NCBI RefSeq assembly: GCF_004358205.1
Contig: NZ_SMYO01000006.1
Coordinates: 310,001 to 374,000, forward strand
Direction of reading: 5' to 3'
From: Bacillus salipaludis
Lineage (GTDB): Bacteria; Bacillota; Bacilli; Bacillales_B; DSM-18226
Length of the DNA: 64,000 nt
Of the stretch, positions 18,399-26,878 are shown in pieces. The notes under the pieces are model-generated. The model saw nothing but the letters and a program-made list of their open reading frames with translations, did not search any database and was not told the origin of the DNA. A program made the translations under genes and the position numbers. Numbering within the stretch: position 1 is the first letter of the stretch; every line of letters starts with the position of its first letter.

Positions 18399-19784
18399 CT
18401 ATCCATTACTTCTTAAATATTCGATCACATCATCGAAGTCTGAGTCATTCCCGCCTGTTTTGAAATAAACAATATCATTTGGGATTAAAAATGAATCAAA
18501 AAATCTCTTCATTTCATCTGCATCTGAAAAATGATAAACATTATTCGGATTTATTCCCGCCTCTATGGCTGGCTTTGCAAAATCTTTTGCAATGAATCCT
18601 TTGGTGATTAGAACATCGATCCCCAAATCACCGAGTAAATGTCCTGCTCTTTCGTACTCTTCATCTGCATATTGACCCAATGCTGCCATTCTTCCCAGGA
18701 CAGCTATTTTTCTTTGGGATGGCAAAGCTATACTGCATAATGTTTCTATGCCTTTTCTTAAGGAAGCAGGATTTGACTTCCAAGTATCATCCACCAACGT
18801 AATTTGTTTTCGTCCCTCAATTATTTGAAAATGGGATCCCATATGATGAAAAGAAGATAATCTCTTTAAAGCATAGCGAAGATCCACTCCTAAGATTGCA
18901 GCGGCGGCAAATGCTGCGGCGGCATTATATACATTATGCTCACCAAGACCGGGTATAAATCCTTTATATTCAATTTCCTTATATTTAATCCTGAAACTCA
19001 TGCCGGAAGAATTATATTGACATTTTTTAATCCTAAAAATAGCATCCCTGTTTTTACCGAAAGTTATAATCTCTCCCTTAAACCTAGAAGTATCAATCAG
19101 CTTGAGATATGGATCGTCTGTATTTAGGATGAGTGTCCCCTCATTGTTCATACCTTGCATTATTTTTGCCTTTTCTGCTAGATAATCATCAAAAGATCGA
19201 AATTTATCCGTATGGTCCACATCAATCATTGTCATAATCCCAATATTGGGGTAAAAATACCTACACGATTCCATCATATCCCCTTTTGAAGATACAGCTG
19301 TTTCAAATACTGCCACATCTGTATGTTCATCTATTCCCATTAAATAAGGAAGGTTGTAATAACTTGCATTTTTGCTGGATATTGTGGCCTGGACATTGTT
19401 TGTTTCTTCTAAAATGTGTTTTAGCATTTCTTTGGTAGTAGATTTCCCACATGTACCCGTAATGGCAACTACAGGAAGGTTAAACAGGTGCCTGTAATAC
19501 GAAGTGAATTTAAAGAAAGAGTCATTTAGGTCCTTTACCATAATGATTTGCTCAGGATTTAATCTATCCATATGAGAAAATGGTGTATCAGTAACAATAA
19601 AAACATTCTTGTAATCTTTAATGGATTCAACAGGAATCTCTCTATTGTTCCAACGAAAATATAATGTATGACTTCTAATTTCATATCTGTCATAAGTGAC
19701 CGTTTTGATTCTTATACCTTTTTGCTTTTCATTGGGCTGAATGTTCATTGCGGTTAAAATGTTCTCCAATAATAATGTCTTCAA
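18399..19784 (-). CDS. MurF-like Mur ligase
   Basis: 461 residues from TTG at 19784, six bases after AGGAGG; the frame continues upstream without a ribosome site. Walker-type loop GTCGKSTTKEML near residue 110, then the Mur-ligase segments VDVDHTDKF, NTDDPYL and VDDTWKSNPAS, the last being characteristic of MurF. MurF adds D-Ala-D-Ala to the UDP-MurNAc-tripeptide. This copy faces the ATP-grasp pair tail to tail and is not in a cell-wall cluster, so it is probably a specialised paralogue. ATP-grasp plus Mur ligase is also the make-up of cyanophycin synthetase. Confidence 0.8.
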   Translation of the reverse strand: MKTLLLENILTAMNIQPNEKQKGIRIKTVTYDRYEIRSHTLYFRWNNREIPVESIKDYKNVFIVTDTPFSHMDRLNPEQIIMVKDLNDSFFKFTSYYRHLFNLPVVAITGTCGKSTTKEMLKHILEETNNVQATISSKNASYYNLPYLMGIDEHTDVAVFETAVSSKGDMMESCRYFYPNIGIMTMIDVDHTDKFRSFDDYLAEKAKIMQGMNNEGTLILNTDDPYLKLIDTSRFKGEIITFGKNRDAIFRIKKCQYNSSGMSFRIKYKEIEYKGFIPGLGEHNVYNAAAAFAAAAILGVDLRYALKRLSSFHHMGSHFQIIEGRKQITLVDDTWKSNPASLRKGIETLCSIALPSQRKIAVLGRMAALGQYADEEYERAGHLLGDLGIDVLITKGFIAKDFAKPAIEAGINPNNVYHFSDADEMKRFFDSFLIPNDIVYFKTGGNDSDFDDVIEYLRSNG

Positions 19785-20125
19785 AATGTTCCTCCTAAGT
19801 TCCTTTTTTCGAATAAGGCATCTCCCCAATAATGCTGTTTTGTATAGGAATAAGTGATCGAATCACTTTGAATTCAATAGCTAATGTATCATATGACATG
19901 TCCCACAATGCAGGTGTGTGATAAATACTCAGGAAATTAGCGGAAAATGAATAATTGTTAGTCATAAACCTATGAGCCTTTAGAATTTGAATAGCTATTT
20001 TGCATAAGCTTATTTATTAATTTAGTAATGTCAGGCTTTAGTTCTGCCACTTCAATTTTCCACTAAACTTTTTCAAGTTTTGAAAATTCAGCTGCCTTCA
20101 TACATATTTAATGGAGGTGTCGAGA

Positions 20126-20449
20126 TTGAGACATAAAACGAGTGAAATTGAGTGTCTTGTATGCAACGGGATTCATTTTCGAAAGGGTTATTTTGTTCCG
20201 GAATATGAAAAGTATGATGATCTAACAAAATATAATGAAAAAGCAGAAGGGAAAATAAAATTCTTTTTGCATTCAGAAGAGAAGAATCCATTATTAAATG
20301 TTCCCGAGCAAACGGATTTATTTTCTTACATTTGTGAGGATTGCGGTTTTATCATGAATTTTAATCACGAAAAACAAGTTGAGAGTAAGAAGGAGGAGCG
20401 AATTAGAAAACAAAGGCAAAAAATGTATGATTGGACTAAATTTAAATAG
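20126..20449 (+). CDS. Zinc-ribbon-like hypothetical protein
   Basis: 107 residues from TTG at 20126, preceded by GGAGGTG; an ATG at 20111 overlaps that ribosome site and is unlikely. Two CxxC pairs, CLVC and CEDC, about 60 residues apart, form a probable zinc site. The C-terminus is highly basic (KKEERIRKQRQK). I do not recognise the family. The upstream 340 bp hold no open frame. Confidence 0.6.
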   Translation: MRHKTSEIECLVCNGIHFRKGYFVPEYEKYDDLTKYNEKAEGKIKFFLHSEEKNPLLNVPEQTDLFSYICEDCGFIMNFNHEKQVESKKEERIRKQRQKMYDWTKFK

Positions 20450-20481
20450 TACCTAAAATGAAGATTCATGTGTATGGAACA

Positions 20482-20522
20482 AAAAGGGCTAGACGCGATT
20501 ATTTGTAGTGTCTAGTCTTTTC
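20482..20522 (+). terminator. Terminator after the zinc-ribbon gene
   Basis: AAAAGGGCTAGAC pairs with GTCTAGTCTTTT around a 15-base loop. Confidence 0.7.
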
Positions 20523-20630
20523 TGATATAAGCATAAACAATTAAGCAGGGAGTCATGCGTCCATCCTTTGATCATTAAATGAAAAATGTAAGGTCCAGGA
20601 GGGAAAACATCATTTAAATCTAGAATGCAT

Positions 20631-20654
20631 AGTTTATTCAAATTGTAATAAACT
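20631..20654. promoter_or_regulatory. Perfect 8-bp dyad upstream of the sigma-54 promoter
   Basis: AGTTTATT and AATAAACT are separated by eight bases. It lies about 50-75 bp before the -24 element, a usual distance for an enhancer site bound by a sigma-54 activator. The sequence does not match the dyad at the EBP gene (10175-10228), so a different activator is likely. Confidence 0.45.
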
Positions 20655-20703
20655 CTATTTATATATGAATCATTTTTGTTAGGATTCTTCCATCATGTAT
20701 CAC

Positions 20704-20719
20704 TGGCACGATTATTGCT
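20704..20719 (+). promoter_or_regulatory. Sigma-54 (-24/-12) promoter
   Basis: TGGCACG-ATTA-TTGCT matches the sigma-54 consensus TGGCACG-N4-TTGCW at every conserved base, with the GG and GC dinucleotides 10 bases apart. Predicted start of transcription is near 20730, giving a leader of about 40 bases to the GNAT gene. It is the only such match I found in the window. Confidence 0.75.
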
Positions 20720-20767
20720 TGTAAATAGGTTGAAGATTATTTTCAACAAATGGGGGATGGATTTATC

Positions 20768-21175
20768 ATGACTGTAAAACGATTGAATAATTTCACGGTA
20801 AGAAAGGCTGAAAAACAAGATGTTTCTAAACTGTTACCGATCATGCTAAATTACATGATCGATTTTTCCGATGAAAAAATGCATATCCACTTCTTAAACG
20901 AAATCTACAACGATTCTACAAAAGGATTACAATTTGTGGCTGAAAAGGATAACAAAATTGTTGGATTCGCAACCTTATATTTTACTTTTGATAGTCTTAA
21001 GGACAAGAAAATCGCCCTGCTGCATGATTTATTTGTAATTCCTGAATGCAGAATGGAGAAAGTTAATCAAATTCTATTTGAAACATGCCTAAAATATATT
21101 AGAGAAAATGATTTTCTATATATGATCTGTGAAACAACCGAAGGAAATAGCATAGCGAAAAAAGTCTATCAATAA
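20768..21175 (+). CDS. GNAT-family N-acetyltransferase
   Basis: 135 residues from the ATG at 20768, after GGGGGATGG; the frame runs 18 bases further upstream without a better start. Single GNAT fold with FVAEKDNKIVGFATLYF (beta strands 2-4) and the acetyl-CoA region LHDLFVIPECRMEKVNQIL, in which the usual R/Q-x-x-G-x-G/A is weak. It is followed by an immediate terminator, so it is a single-gene unit. Its sigma-54 promoter is unusual for a GNAT and implies nitrogen- or amino-acid-linked control. Confidence 0.75.
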   Translation: MTVKRLNNFTVRKAEKQDVSKLLPIMLNYMIDFSDEKMHIHFLNEIYNDSTKGLQFVAEKDNKIVGFATLYFTFDSLKDKKIALLHDLFVIPECRMEKVNQILFETCLKYIRENDFLYMICETTEGNSIAKKVYQ

Positions 21176-21205
21176 AATCCGGGGCCAGTTTAGGCCCCGG
21201 ATTTT
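21174..21205 (+). terminator. Strong terminator after the GNAT gene
   Basis: AAAATCCGGGGCC and GGCCCCGGATTTT, a 13-bp perfect stem with a six-base loop, starting inside the stop codon region. Confidence 0.85.
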
Positions 21206-21603
21206 AACATTTCAAGCTCTTTCTTGAATTTAACCAAGAGGCCAAGGGGCTCATGTTATTAGGAAATGAAAGTGACTGTTGTTAATCGAATCAAATATTG
21301 TTTAATGACATGAATCTCACTACTTCGAGATACGCTTTTCAGCAACTAATGTGCTTTTGACGCAATAGGATGTAATAGAACATTAAGGACAAATATCACG
21401 ATTTTAAATAAAAAGCATTGGAACTAATTGCTTTTTTTGTATAAATTTATTTTCGATTTTATTGCGATACCAAAGTAATAAATTGGCCTTGAAGCCAATT
21501 TACCCAAAACAAAATCCGGTGTAAAAAAAGAGTTGTAGTATACATTTTATAAAGCAAAATTTATAAACGACAGGACATACTAAAAATAAAAAGGAATCGA
21601 GTT
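21206..21603. other. Intergenic region before the GerAA-type gene
   Basis: No credible open frame. It holds a small palindrome (AATTGGC/GCCAATT at 21482-21501) of unknown meaning and the sigma-G-like promoter described separately. Confidence 0.5.
21576..21582 (+). promoter_or_regulatory. Sigma-G/F-type -10 element before the GerAA-like gene
   Basis: CATACTA matches the forespore sigma-G -10 consensus, 22 bases before the ATG; the -35 region (GCAAAA) is only a partial match. Germinant-receptor genes are normally sigma-G dependent, which fits. Confidence 0.45.
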
Positions 21604-23058
21604 ATGACCAGAGCAGATAGTTTAACCTTATCAATAAGTCTAGATAACAATCTTATAGTTTTATCGCAACAATTTAATGGGGGATCCAATCTAAAAATAA
21701 GAAAATTAAACGTCGGGGAAGATTTAAAAAGAAAAGCTGCCATTATTTATATAGATGGAATTACAAATATCCAAAACATTCAAGAGAATATATTAGCCCC
21801 TTTATTAAAAATGTCGAGCATGGAGAGTATTGAGTCTGTTATAAATGATCATCTTTCAATCATTGACGTAACTGTTGAATCTTCTATCGATGAAATTGCA
21901 AAAGGTCTAATAAAAGGGAAATGTTTGGTTCTAATAGACAACTGTAATCAAGGGATTCTTGCAGATGTCGCAAATTGGCAAAAAAGATCTTTGAGAGAAC
22001 CTGATACACAGCGAACGATTAAGGGAAGCATGGTGGGTTTTAATGAACAATTGAAGGTGAATTTAAACCTTTTGCAGAATATGATCCAAACACCGAATTT
22101 GAAGATTGAATCGTTTCAAATTGGAATTGAATCACAAACAGACGTAGCTTTACTCTTTATAGATGGATATGTAGATGAAAAGGTACTCGAAGAAGTGAAA
22201 AAGAAAATTAACGGAATTGATGTAACGTATTTATTGGAAGCTCGTGTTATTGAAGACGCTTTGGAGGAGAAAAAAACGTTATTCCCCTTAGTTTTTACAT
22301 CCGAGCGTCCTGACGTAACTGTATCCGCATTATATGAGGGACGAGTAGTCATTGTTGTAAATGGTATACCTTTTGTATTGATTGTGCCTTGTTTATTTAT
22401 CCATTATTTTCAACAACCAGATGAATATAATTCAAAAGCTGGACGTTTTGGAATACGGATTTTTCGAATGTTCAGTTGGCTTTTAGCCCTTTTATTACCT
22501 GCTATTTATATAGCCATAACTCGGTTTCATACAAATTGGTTTCCTTCTTCATTTGAAAAAAAGTTATTTACAAATTCTGATACATTAATCCCTTTTGTAT
22601 GGGAAGTTTTGTTTATCCTATTTATTTTTCATTCTCTTCTTGAAGCCACTTTGCGAATTCCAAAAAATACCACTCTTCTTGTTACGCTAATTGGAACAAT
22701 CACTATTGGCGAGACAGCCGTTTATGCTAAAATCATTCACCCTTTAACAATGATCGTGGTCGGTGTGAACTTTTTGACAGGTATCCATATTGCTAGCGGT
22801 GGTTTATGGGGATCTTTAGTTTTACTGCGTCTTGTCTTTATCTGGATTGGGTATTTTTTCGGAATTACAGGCATTCTTATCGGTTTTCTTTTATTAAGTT
22901 TTTACATGGCATCGATTAAATCAATAGGTGTTCCCTATTTATCTCCTTTTATTCCATTTCGTCTTCGTGAAATGAAAGACGTAATATTTAGAGGTGATTT
23001 ACGAGGACTGATTAACAGTAAACATTCCTATCCTCATAAAAAAAATAATGAAAAGTGA
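21604..23058 (+). CDS. GerAA-type spore germination receptor A subunit
   Basis: 484 residues, AAGGAA before ATG. The N-terminal cytoplasmic half (1-270) has GerAA segments KAAIIYIDGITN, GKCLVLIDNCNQGI and VALLFIDGYVDE. Five or so membrane helices follow, with the GerA-family PFIPFRLREMKD close to the C-terminus. GerAA-type proteins form germinant receptors with GerAB and GerAC in the spore inner membrane. No B or C gene follows, so this is an orphan; the only GerAB-type gene in the window is 7 kb away on the other strand. Confidence 0.88.
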   Translation: MTRADSLTLSISLDNNLIVLSQQFNGGSNLKIRKLNVGEDLKRKAAIIYIDGITNIQNIQENILAPLLKMSSMESIESVINDHLSIIDVTVESSIDEIAKGLIKGKCLVLIDNCNQGILADVANWQKRSLREPDTQRTIKGSMVGFNEQLKVNLNLLQNMIQTPNLKIESFQIGIESQTDVALLFIDGYVDEKVLEEVKKKINGIDVTYLLEARVIEDALEEKKTLFPLVFTSERPDVTVSALYEGRVVIVVNGIPFVLIVPCLFIHYFQQPDEYNSKAGRFGIRIFRMFSWLLALLLPAIYIAITRFHTNWFPSSFEKKLFTNSDTLIPFVWEVLFILFIFHSLLEATLRIPKNTTLLVTLIGTITIGETAVYAKIIHPLTMIVVGVNFLTGIHIASGGLWGSLVLLRLVFIWIGYFFGITGILIGFLLLSFYMASIKSIGVPYLSPFIPFRLREMKDVIFRGDLRGLINSKHSYPHKKNNEK

Positions 23059-23222
23059 GTATTGTACTCATTTTTCCCTAAAGGGCACAGTGTAATAATA
23101 CGAGGCATTCGTCTTTCCTGTTAAATCCGCATTGGTCATATATAATCTGATGATTCGGGACAAATACCCAGGAATTTATCCGAAAAAATGCATATGTTCT
23201 AATGAAAAAGGAAATGAGGAGG

Positions 23223-23360
23223 ATGAAAGTGATTCCTATTTATACAACATATGAAAGAATCGGCCTAGGAGGCCCCGGCTCAGGATTTGGTTATTATCCA
23301 GGACTTGGTTTTGGTTATCCACATCATCCGCACCCATACCCATATCATCCATACCATTAA
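23223..23360 (+). CDS. Tiny Gly/Tyr/His/Pro-rich coat-like protein
   Basis: 45 residues, ATG immediately after GAGGAGG-type site AATGAGGAGG. The C-terminal half is repetitive (GFGYYPGLGFGYPHHPHPY...) with HP and YP pairs. Such composition is common in small spore-coat and crust proteins made in the mother cell. It sits among spore genes and is followed by a terminator, which supports expression; the exact role is unknown. Confidence 0.6.
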   Translation: MKVIPIYTTYERIGLGGPGSGFGYYPGLGFGYPHHPHPYPYHPYH

Positions 23361-23477
23361 CATTATTATAATTTGCCGATAAAAGAGTCCAAATAAAAAA
23401 TACTACTTCTATGAAACAGGGGGTTCTATTTAAGGGGTTCCCAAATGTTGAAAGACTTAAAAAAGAACCATTTTTGA

Positions 23478-23500
23478 CCACCTTTTACGGTGGCTTTTTT
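23478..23500 (+). terminator. Terminator
   Basis: CCACC-TTTTAC-GGTGG followed by C and T6; ends the small coat-like gene's transcript. Confidence 0.75.
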
Positions 23501-23524
23501 GTTTTACAATAGGTTATCTGAATT

Positions 23525-23785
23525 TGTGAACAATAAAAGTGAGGAAATTCACGTGACAAGCAGGGGCAATTTGGTCACTGGACAGAAGTTCTGCTGCATA
23601 ACGGTGCGATAGTTATATGAAATGGATTAGTAGGAATGTTTATATACGAAGAAAGACGCGGGAACGGCGTGAAGAGGGGGACAGAGTGATAACTGCAAAC
23701 CCTTACCTCTGTATCGAGGGTAAAGAGTAAGAACAATTAACTAAAGCCAAAGAAATAAGATGATTAAAGTTATTTTTGAAAATTG
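23525..23785 (+). other. Structured intergenic stretch, possible group II intron remnant
   Basis: About 260 bp with no open frame but dense short stems: GTGACAAG...GTCAC, CAGAAGTTCTG, GACGCGGGAACGGCGT, CAGAG...CTCTG and ACCCTT...AGGGT. GTGCGAT at 23604 matches the 5' GUGYG of group II introns, and the following ACGC-GGGAACG-GCGT hairpin and AACTGCAAACC segment look like intron domain I. No reverse transcriptase or domain V (AGC...GUUCR) follows, so it would be a fragment. Other structured RNA is equally possible. Confidence 0.3.
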
Positions 23786-23907
23786 TAATAAAGTTTGAGT
23801 AAACTCCTGTATTAAAATAAAAAACAGACTGTTCGATTTAAATGTTCCACGATATAATGGTGAGAGTTTGTGCCTGAGTAAATATTTTATAAGCAGTGAG
23901 GTAGTGT

Positions 23908-24747
23908 ATGAAAAAGAGAACCACAGACATTATGTTTATCATTATTGGTGCATTTATTTTTGCGTTAGGTGTTAATTTATTTGTTATTCCAAACGAGCTT
24001 GGTGAAGGAGGAGTAACTGGTATCACGATTATTACCTATTATTTATTTAAGTGGTCACCAGGTTTAGTCAACTTAATTCTGAATGCATTTTTATTAATAA
24101 TTGGTTATAAATTTTTGAATAAGGTAACAACGATTTATACCATTATTGCTGTAGTCTTTAACTCGCTTTTTCTTCATCTGACAGAAGGTTGGAATATTGC
24201 TTCTGATGAAATGATGGTGAATGCTATTTTTGGAGGAATCATAATTGGGACCGGGATTGGCTTAATTCTTCGGGTTGGCGGAACAACGGCAGGTACTACC
24301 ATCTTAGCAAAGATAACACATAAATATTTTGGATGGAGTATTAGCTATGGTCTATTGTTTTTTGATTTAATAGTTGTTTTTTCATCTTATTTTGTCATTG
24401 GTGCAGAAAAGCTGATGTTGACAATTATTATGCTATATGTAGGTACGAAAGTGATGGAATTTGTAATCGAAGGCTTTAATCCGAAGAAGGCCATTACGAT
24501 TATTTCTGATAAACCGAATGACATTGCCAAACAGGTGACTACAACAATGGACAGAGGGGTAACCGTATACTCGGGTCATGGTTATTACACAAAAACCCCA
24601 AAGGAAATTCTTTACATTGTTATTAGTAAGCAAGAAGTAATAAAATTGAAACGGATTGTTCAATCTACTGATCCGAATGCTTTCATCGCTATACACGATG
24701 TTCGTGATGTGTTCGGAGAAGGATTTATTGATATTTCAAAAGCTTAA
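23908..24747 (+). CDS. YitT-family membrane protein (DUF161-DUF2179)
   Basis: 279 residues, GAGGTAG before ATG. Five to six membrane helices in residues 8-170, with the family segments NLFVIPNELGEGGVTGI and GGTTAGTTILAK, then a soluble C-terminal DUF2179 domain from about 190 (AITIISDKPNDIAKQV). B. subtilis has several such paralogues (YitT, YpjC, YqfU, YvjA types), none with a firm biochemical function. It stands alone. Confidence 0.83.
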   Translation: MKKRTTDIMFIIIGAFIFALGVNLFVIPNELGEGGVTGITIITYYLFKWSPGLVNLILNAFLLIIGYKFLNKVTTIYTIIAVVFNSLFLHLTEGWNIASDEMMVNAIFGGIIIGTGIGLILRVGGTTAGTTILAKITHKYFGWSISYGLLFFDLIVVFSSYFVIGAEKLMLTIIMLYVGTKVMEFVIEGFNPKKAITIISDKPNDIAKQVTTTMDRGVTVYSGHGYYTKTPKEILYIVISKQEVIKLKRIVQSTDPNAFIAIHDVRDVFGEGFIDISKA

Positions 24748-25179
24748 TTAGAGGTTGTTTTAAAAGTGTTAGAATTTGTAGAGTTGGTATTAGATAGATA
24801 CCTAGCTGTTTAAATTACTTTTCTACTGGCAGAGTCAGCCCCTTATTAAGGACTTCTTATTTTGACAATTCTTGTTTAAAAAAGTTGTCTCCTGGAGTGC
24901 AGGGTTAATCAAGAACGATATTCTTTAAAGTGCTCAATTCTGCAGCAAGAATTGAGCTGTTTCTTTATGTTAAAGGAGAGATTGCTTTAAGAAAAAAAGA
25001 ACATAAGGAAATTTTATACAAATATCCTGCACCAAGGGAGATAAAACATTTTTTTAAAAGTTAAAAAAGTCCCGACAAAGGGACTTTTTCTGCCTTTTGT
25101 GGCAGTCAGACTTCAAGAAAGGACCATTTAGTTAATTGACTCTACTTTTAATATTACTTGTTTATTTCAGTATCGACTT
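24748..25179. other. Intergenic region with two terminators
   Basis: GCTCAATTCT/AGAATTGAGC (24932-24957) and AAAAAAGTCCC/GGGACTTTTT (25063-25090) are hairpins with T-runs. The second can serve the minus-strand ExsC-like gene as well. I see no gene. Confidence 0.6.
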
Positions 25180-25713
25180 TTAGTCGTCGGATTTATCAGA
25201 TTTCCGTTCAATTGCCAACGCACTAAACGAGATAGGACCAACTACAGCTGCTTCCGCACATGGTGTTGCATTTTCAACTGTAAGCACGTACGTATGAGAT
25301 CCAGACCTAACATTTGTATCGATTGCTTGGAATGTTTCTATATAAAATAATTCCGATGAAGGGTCTGATTCAACTCCCGCCTGTGCTTCAAAAATTTGTG
25401 AACCATCGCGGAAAATACGAAATTTTAATTGCGATGTTTCTGTTATACCTTCTACACCTACGGTGGCAATCAATTCAACTCTAGTGTTTCTTTTATGAAA
25501 GCTGTTCGGAATAGTTACAATGAGAGTTGCAAGTGTTAGACGATTTGGACTGTGGGGGATAGGTTGGGGTTCGGCATCATTCGTGTTATCCCGTGGTTGT
25601 GTTGCTTGGTAATCTACAATTTCAAAAGTTCTGTCTCCTGAGTGAGAGCCTGAGCCAAATCCTTCATCATTCCTCATATCCGCCCAACCGGGATTATTTC
25701 TATTATCTAGCAT
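25180..25713 (-). CDS. ExsC-like exosporium or spore-surface protein
   Basis: 177 residues; GAGGTG lies eight bases before ATG. A hydrophilic N-terminal 45 residues precedes a beta-rich domain with VELIATVGVEGI, LKFRIFRDGSQIF and a closing VVGPISFSALAIE. That arrangement is like the exosporium protein C group of the Bacillus cereus relatives. There is no signal peptide, as expected for mother-cell-made spore-surface proteins. I identify it from remembered motif order, so the family call is moderate. Confidence 0.5.
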   Translation of the reverse strand: MLDNRNNPGWADMRNDEGFGSGSHSGDRTFEIVDYQATQPRDNTNDAEPQPIPHSPNRLTLATLIVTIPNSFHKRNTRVELIATVGVEGITETSQLKFRIFRDGSQIFEAQAGVESDPSSELFYIETFQAIDTNVRSGSHTYVLTVENATPCAEAAVVGPISFSALAIERKSDKSDD

Positions 25714-26065
25714 TTAATCACCTCACTTTCAAAGCATGTACCATAATATATTCAGGATTTAAAAGAGTGCTTGGGTAAATGTTGAAATAGTAATAAGAAC
25801 TACGATTGTAATATATGACATTAAGAAAACTGGATCTACATATAAAGAAGAATTTTTGTTCAACTAATGTGTGCAAGAGTTGAAGATTCAACTGTCATTT
25901 GGGCGGCTTTTCTTATTGTGCTAAATGGGCAGTTTTCTTGAATAATTACAATAATCTCATAGTGTGTATCATTTTTACAAAATAGGTAATACACTAGTTC
26001 ACACAAATTTAAGTCACATAGACTAATGTTGTAACAAGACAATTTTACATGGAGGTCATTTATCG
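25714..26065. other. Divergent control region between two spore-surface genes
   Basis: CATAGACTA at 26017-26025 resembles a sigma-K -10 (CATA-N3-TA) about 40 bp before the CotD-like start; the -35 AC element is not at the ideal distance. No open frame is convincing. Confidence 0.35.
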
Positions 26066-26623
26066 ATGATGAGAAAAGAATTTCCGAAAGCAGTGCCGCC
26101 CAAGAAGGAATTTCCAAAATCAGTTCCTCACATGAAAGAAATACCAAATGTAATACCGCCTAAGAAGGAAATACCAAATGTAATACCGCCTAAGAAAGAA
26201 ATACCAAATCTAGTGCCGCCCAAGAAAGAAATACCAAATGTAATACCGCCTAAGAAAGAAATACCAAATCTAGTGCCGCCCATGAAACAAATACCAAACG
26301 TAATACCGCCGATGAAACCGATGCCAGCCCAATACGTTCCACTTCAAGCATGTCAGCCAATATACTGTCCGCCTCAAATGTTCCCTGCTCAGTATGATCC
26401 ACCACTAGTCTCACCAGGACAACAATATGTAAAAACAAATTTGTTTAATAATGTGGTGACACATGTTCACCCTTCGCATACCACTACTGTTAACAAGCAA
26501 ATGATTCATCATCAATACTATTTCCCTCACACAGAATCATGTGTAAACGAATGCTGTGAAACACATACGATGTGCGGATTCCCAGTCAACCCTTGTTGGC
26601 CGCCTAGACCATTTGGATACTAG
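26066..26623 (+). CDS. CotD-like spore coat protein with ten-residue repeats
   Basis: 185 residues, GGAGGT before two ATGs. Residues 3-82 are eight consecutive decapeptide repeats of the type KKEIPNVIPP. The C-terminal 75 residues carry the CotD hallmark THVHPSHTTTVNKQMIHHQYYFPHTE and a Cys-rich end (CVNECCETHTMCGF). Ordinary CotD is about 75 residues and begins at that His-rich part, so this is CotD with an added basic, proline-rich repeat arm. The cysteines and tyrosines suit oxidative cross-linking in the coat. Confidence 0.75.
   Translation: MMRKEFPKAVPPKKEFPKSVPHMKEIPNVIPPKKEIPNVIPPKKEIPNLVPPKKEIPNVIPPKKEIPNLVPPMKQIPNVIPPMKPMPAQYVPLQACQPIYCPPQMFPAQYDPPLVSPGQQYVKTNLFNNVVTHVHPSHTTTVNKQMIHHQYYFPHTESCVNECCETHTMCGFPVNPCWPPRPFGY
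26072..26311 (+). repeat. Eight tandem 30-bp units in the CotD-like gene
   Basis: Each unit encodes (K/M)K(E/Q)(I/F)P(N/K)xxPP. Units 3-8 are close to identical in DNA; units 1 and 2 use FP instead of IP and are the most diverged. Copy number is likely to differ between strains. Confidence 0.85.
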
Positions 26624-26631
26624 CTTCAAAT

Positions 26632-26659
26632 ACCTCCGCTATTAGGCGGGGGATTTTTA
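26632..26659 (+). terminator. Terminator after the CotD-like gene
   Basis: CCTCCGC-TATTA-GGCGGGGG followed by A and T5. Confidence 0.7.
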
Positions 26660-26675
26660 TTACAGTCGTTTTTAC

Positions 26676-26785
26676 CTCGAAAAGGGGCCTAAGGAAATAG
26701 CCTGAAGTAGCATGGCAATAATCGCGCTTGGCTGAAGTCCGTTACGGGGGATAGATAGAGCGACCGGCGTGCTATTTCTTTCGAG
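26676..26785. ncRNA. Candidate structured RNA with long closing stem
   Basis: CTCGAAA (26676-26682) and GAAATAGC (26694-26701) both pair with one continuous stretch GCTATTTC-TTTCGAG (26771-26785), leaving an 11-base bulge. Inside are a CCG-TTA-CGG hairpin and GC-rich segments. The region has no open frame, lies between a coat gene terminator and a convergent secreted-protein gene, and is more GC-rich than its surroundings. I do not recognise a known family; strand is undetermined. Confidence 0.4.
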
Positions 26786-26878
26786 ATAAGCACAGACAGA
26801 TTCATGTTAAAAAGAGCCCATTTTTGATATGGGGTCTTTGACATAAGCTTATGAAACTCTTGATTCGAAAATCAAACC

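Noticed and set aside
23525..23785. Cyclic-di-GMP, lysine or guanidine riboswitch
   Set aside because: None of the conserved core segments of those classes could be matched, and the YitT gene start is too far away.
25860..26147. Minus-strand open frame before the CotD-like gene
   Set aside because: No ribosome site, odd composition, overlaps the CotD-like start.
26072..26311. Thirty-base repeats as a CRISPR-like array
   Set aside because: The units are in one open frame, have no spacers and code for a decapeptide.
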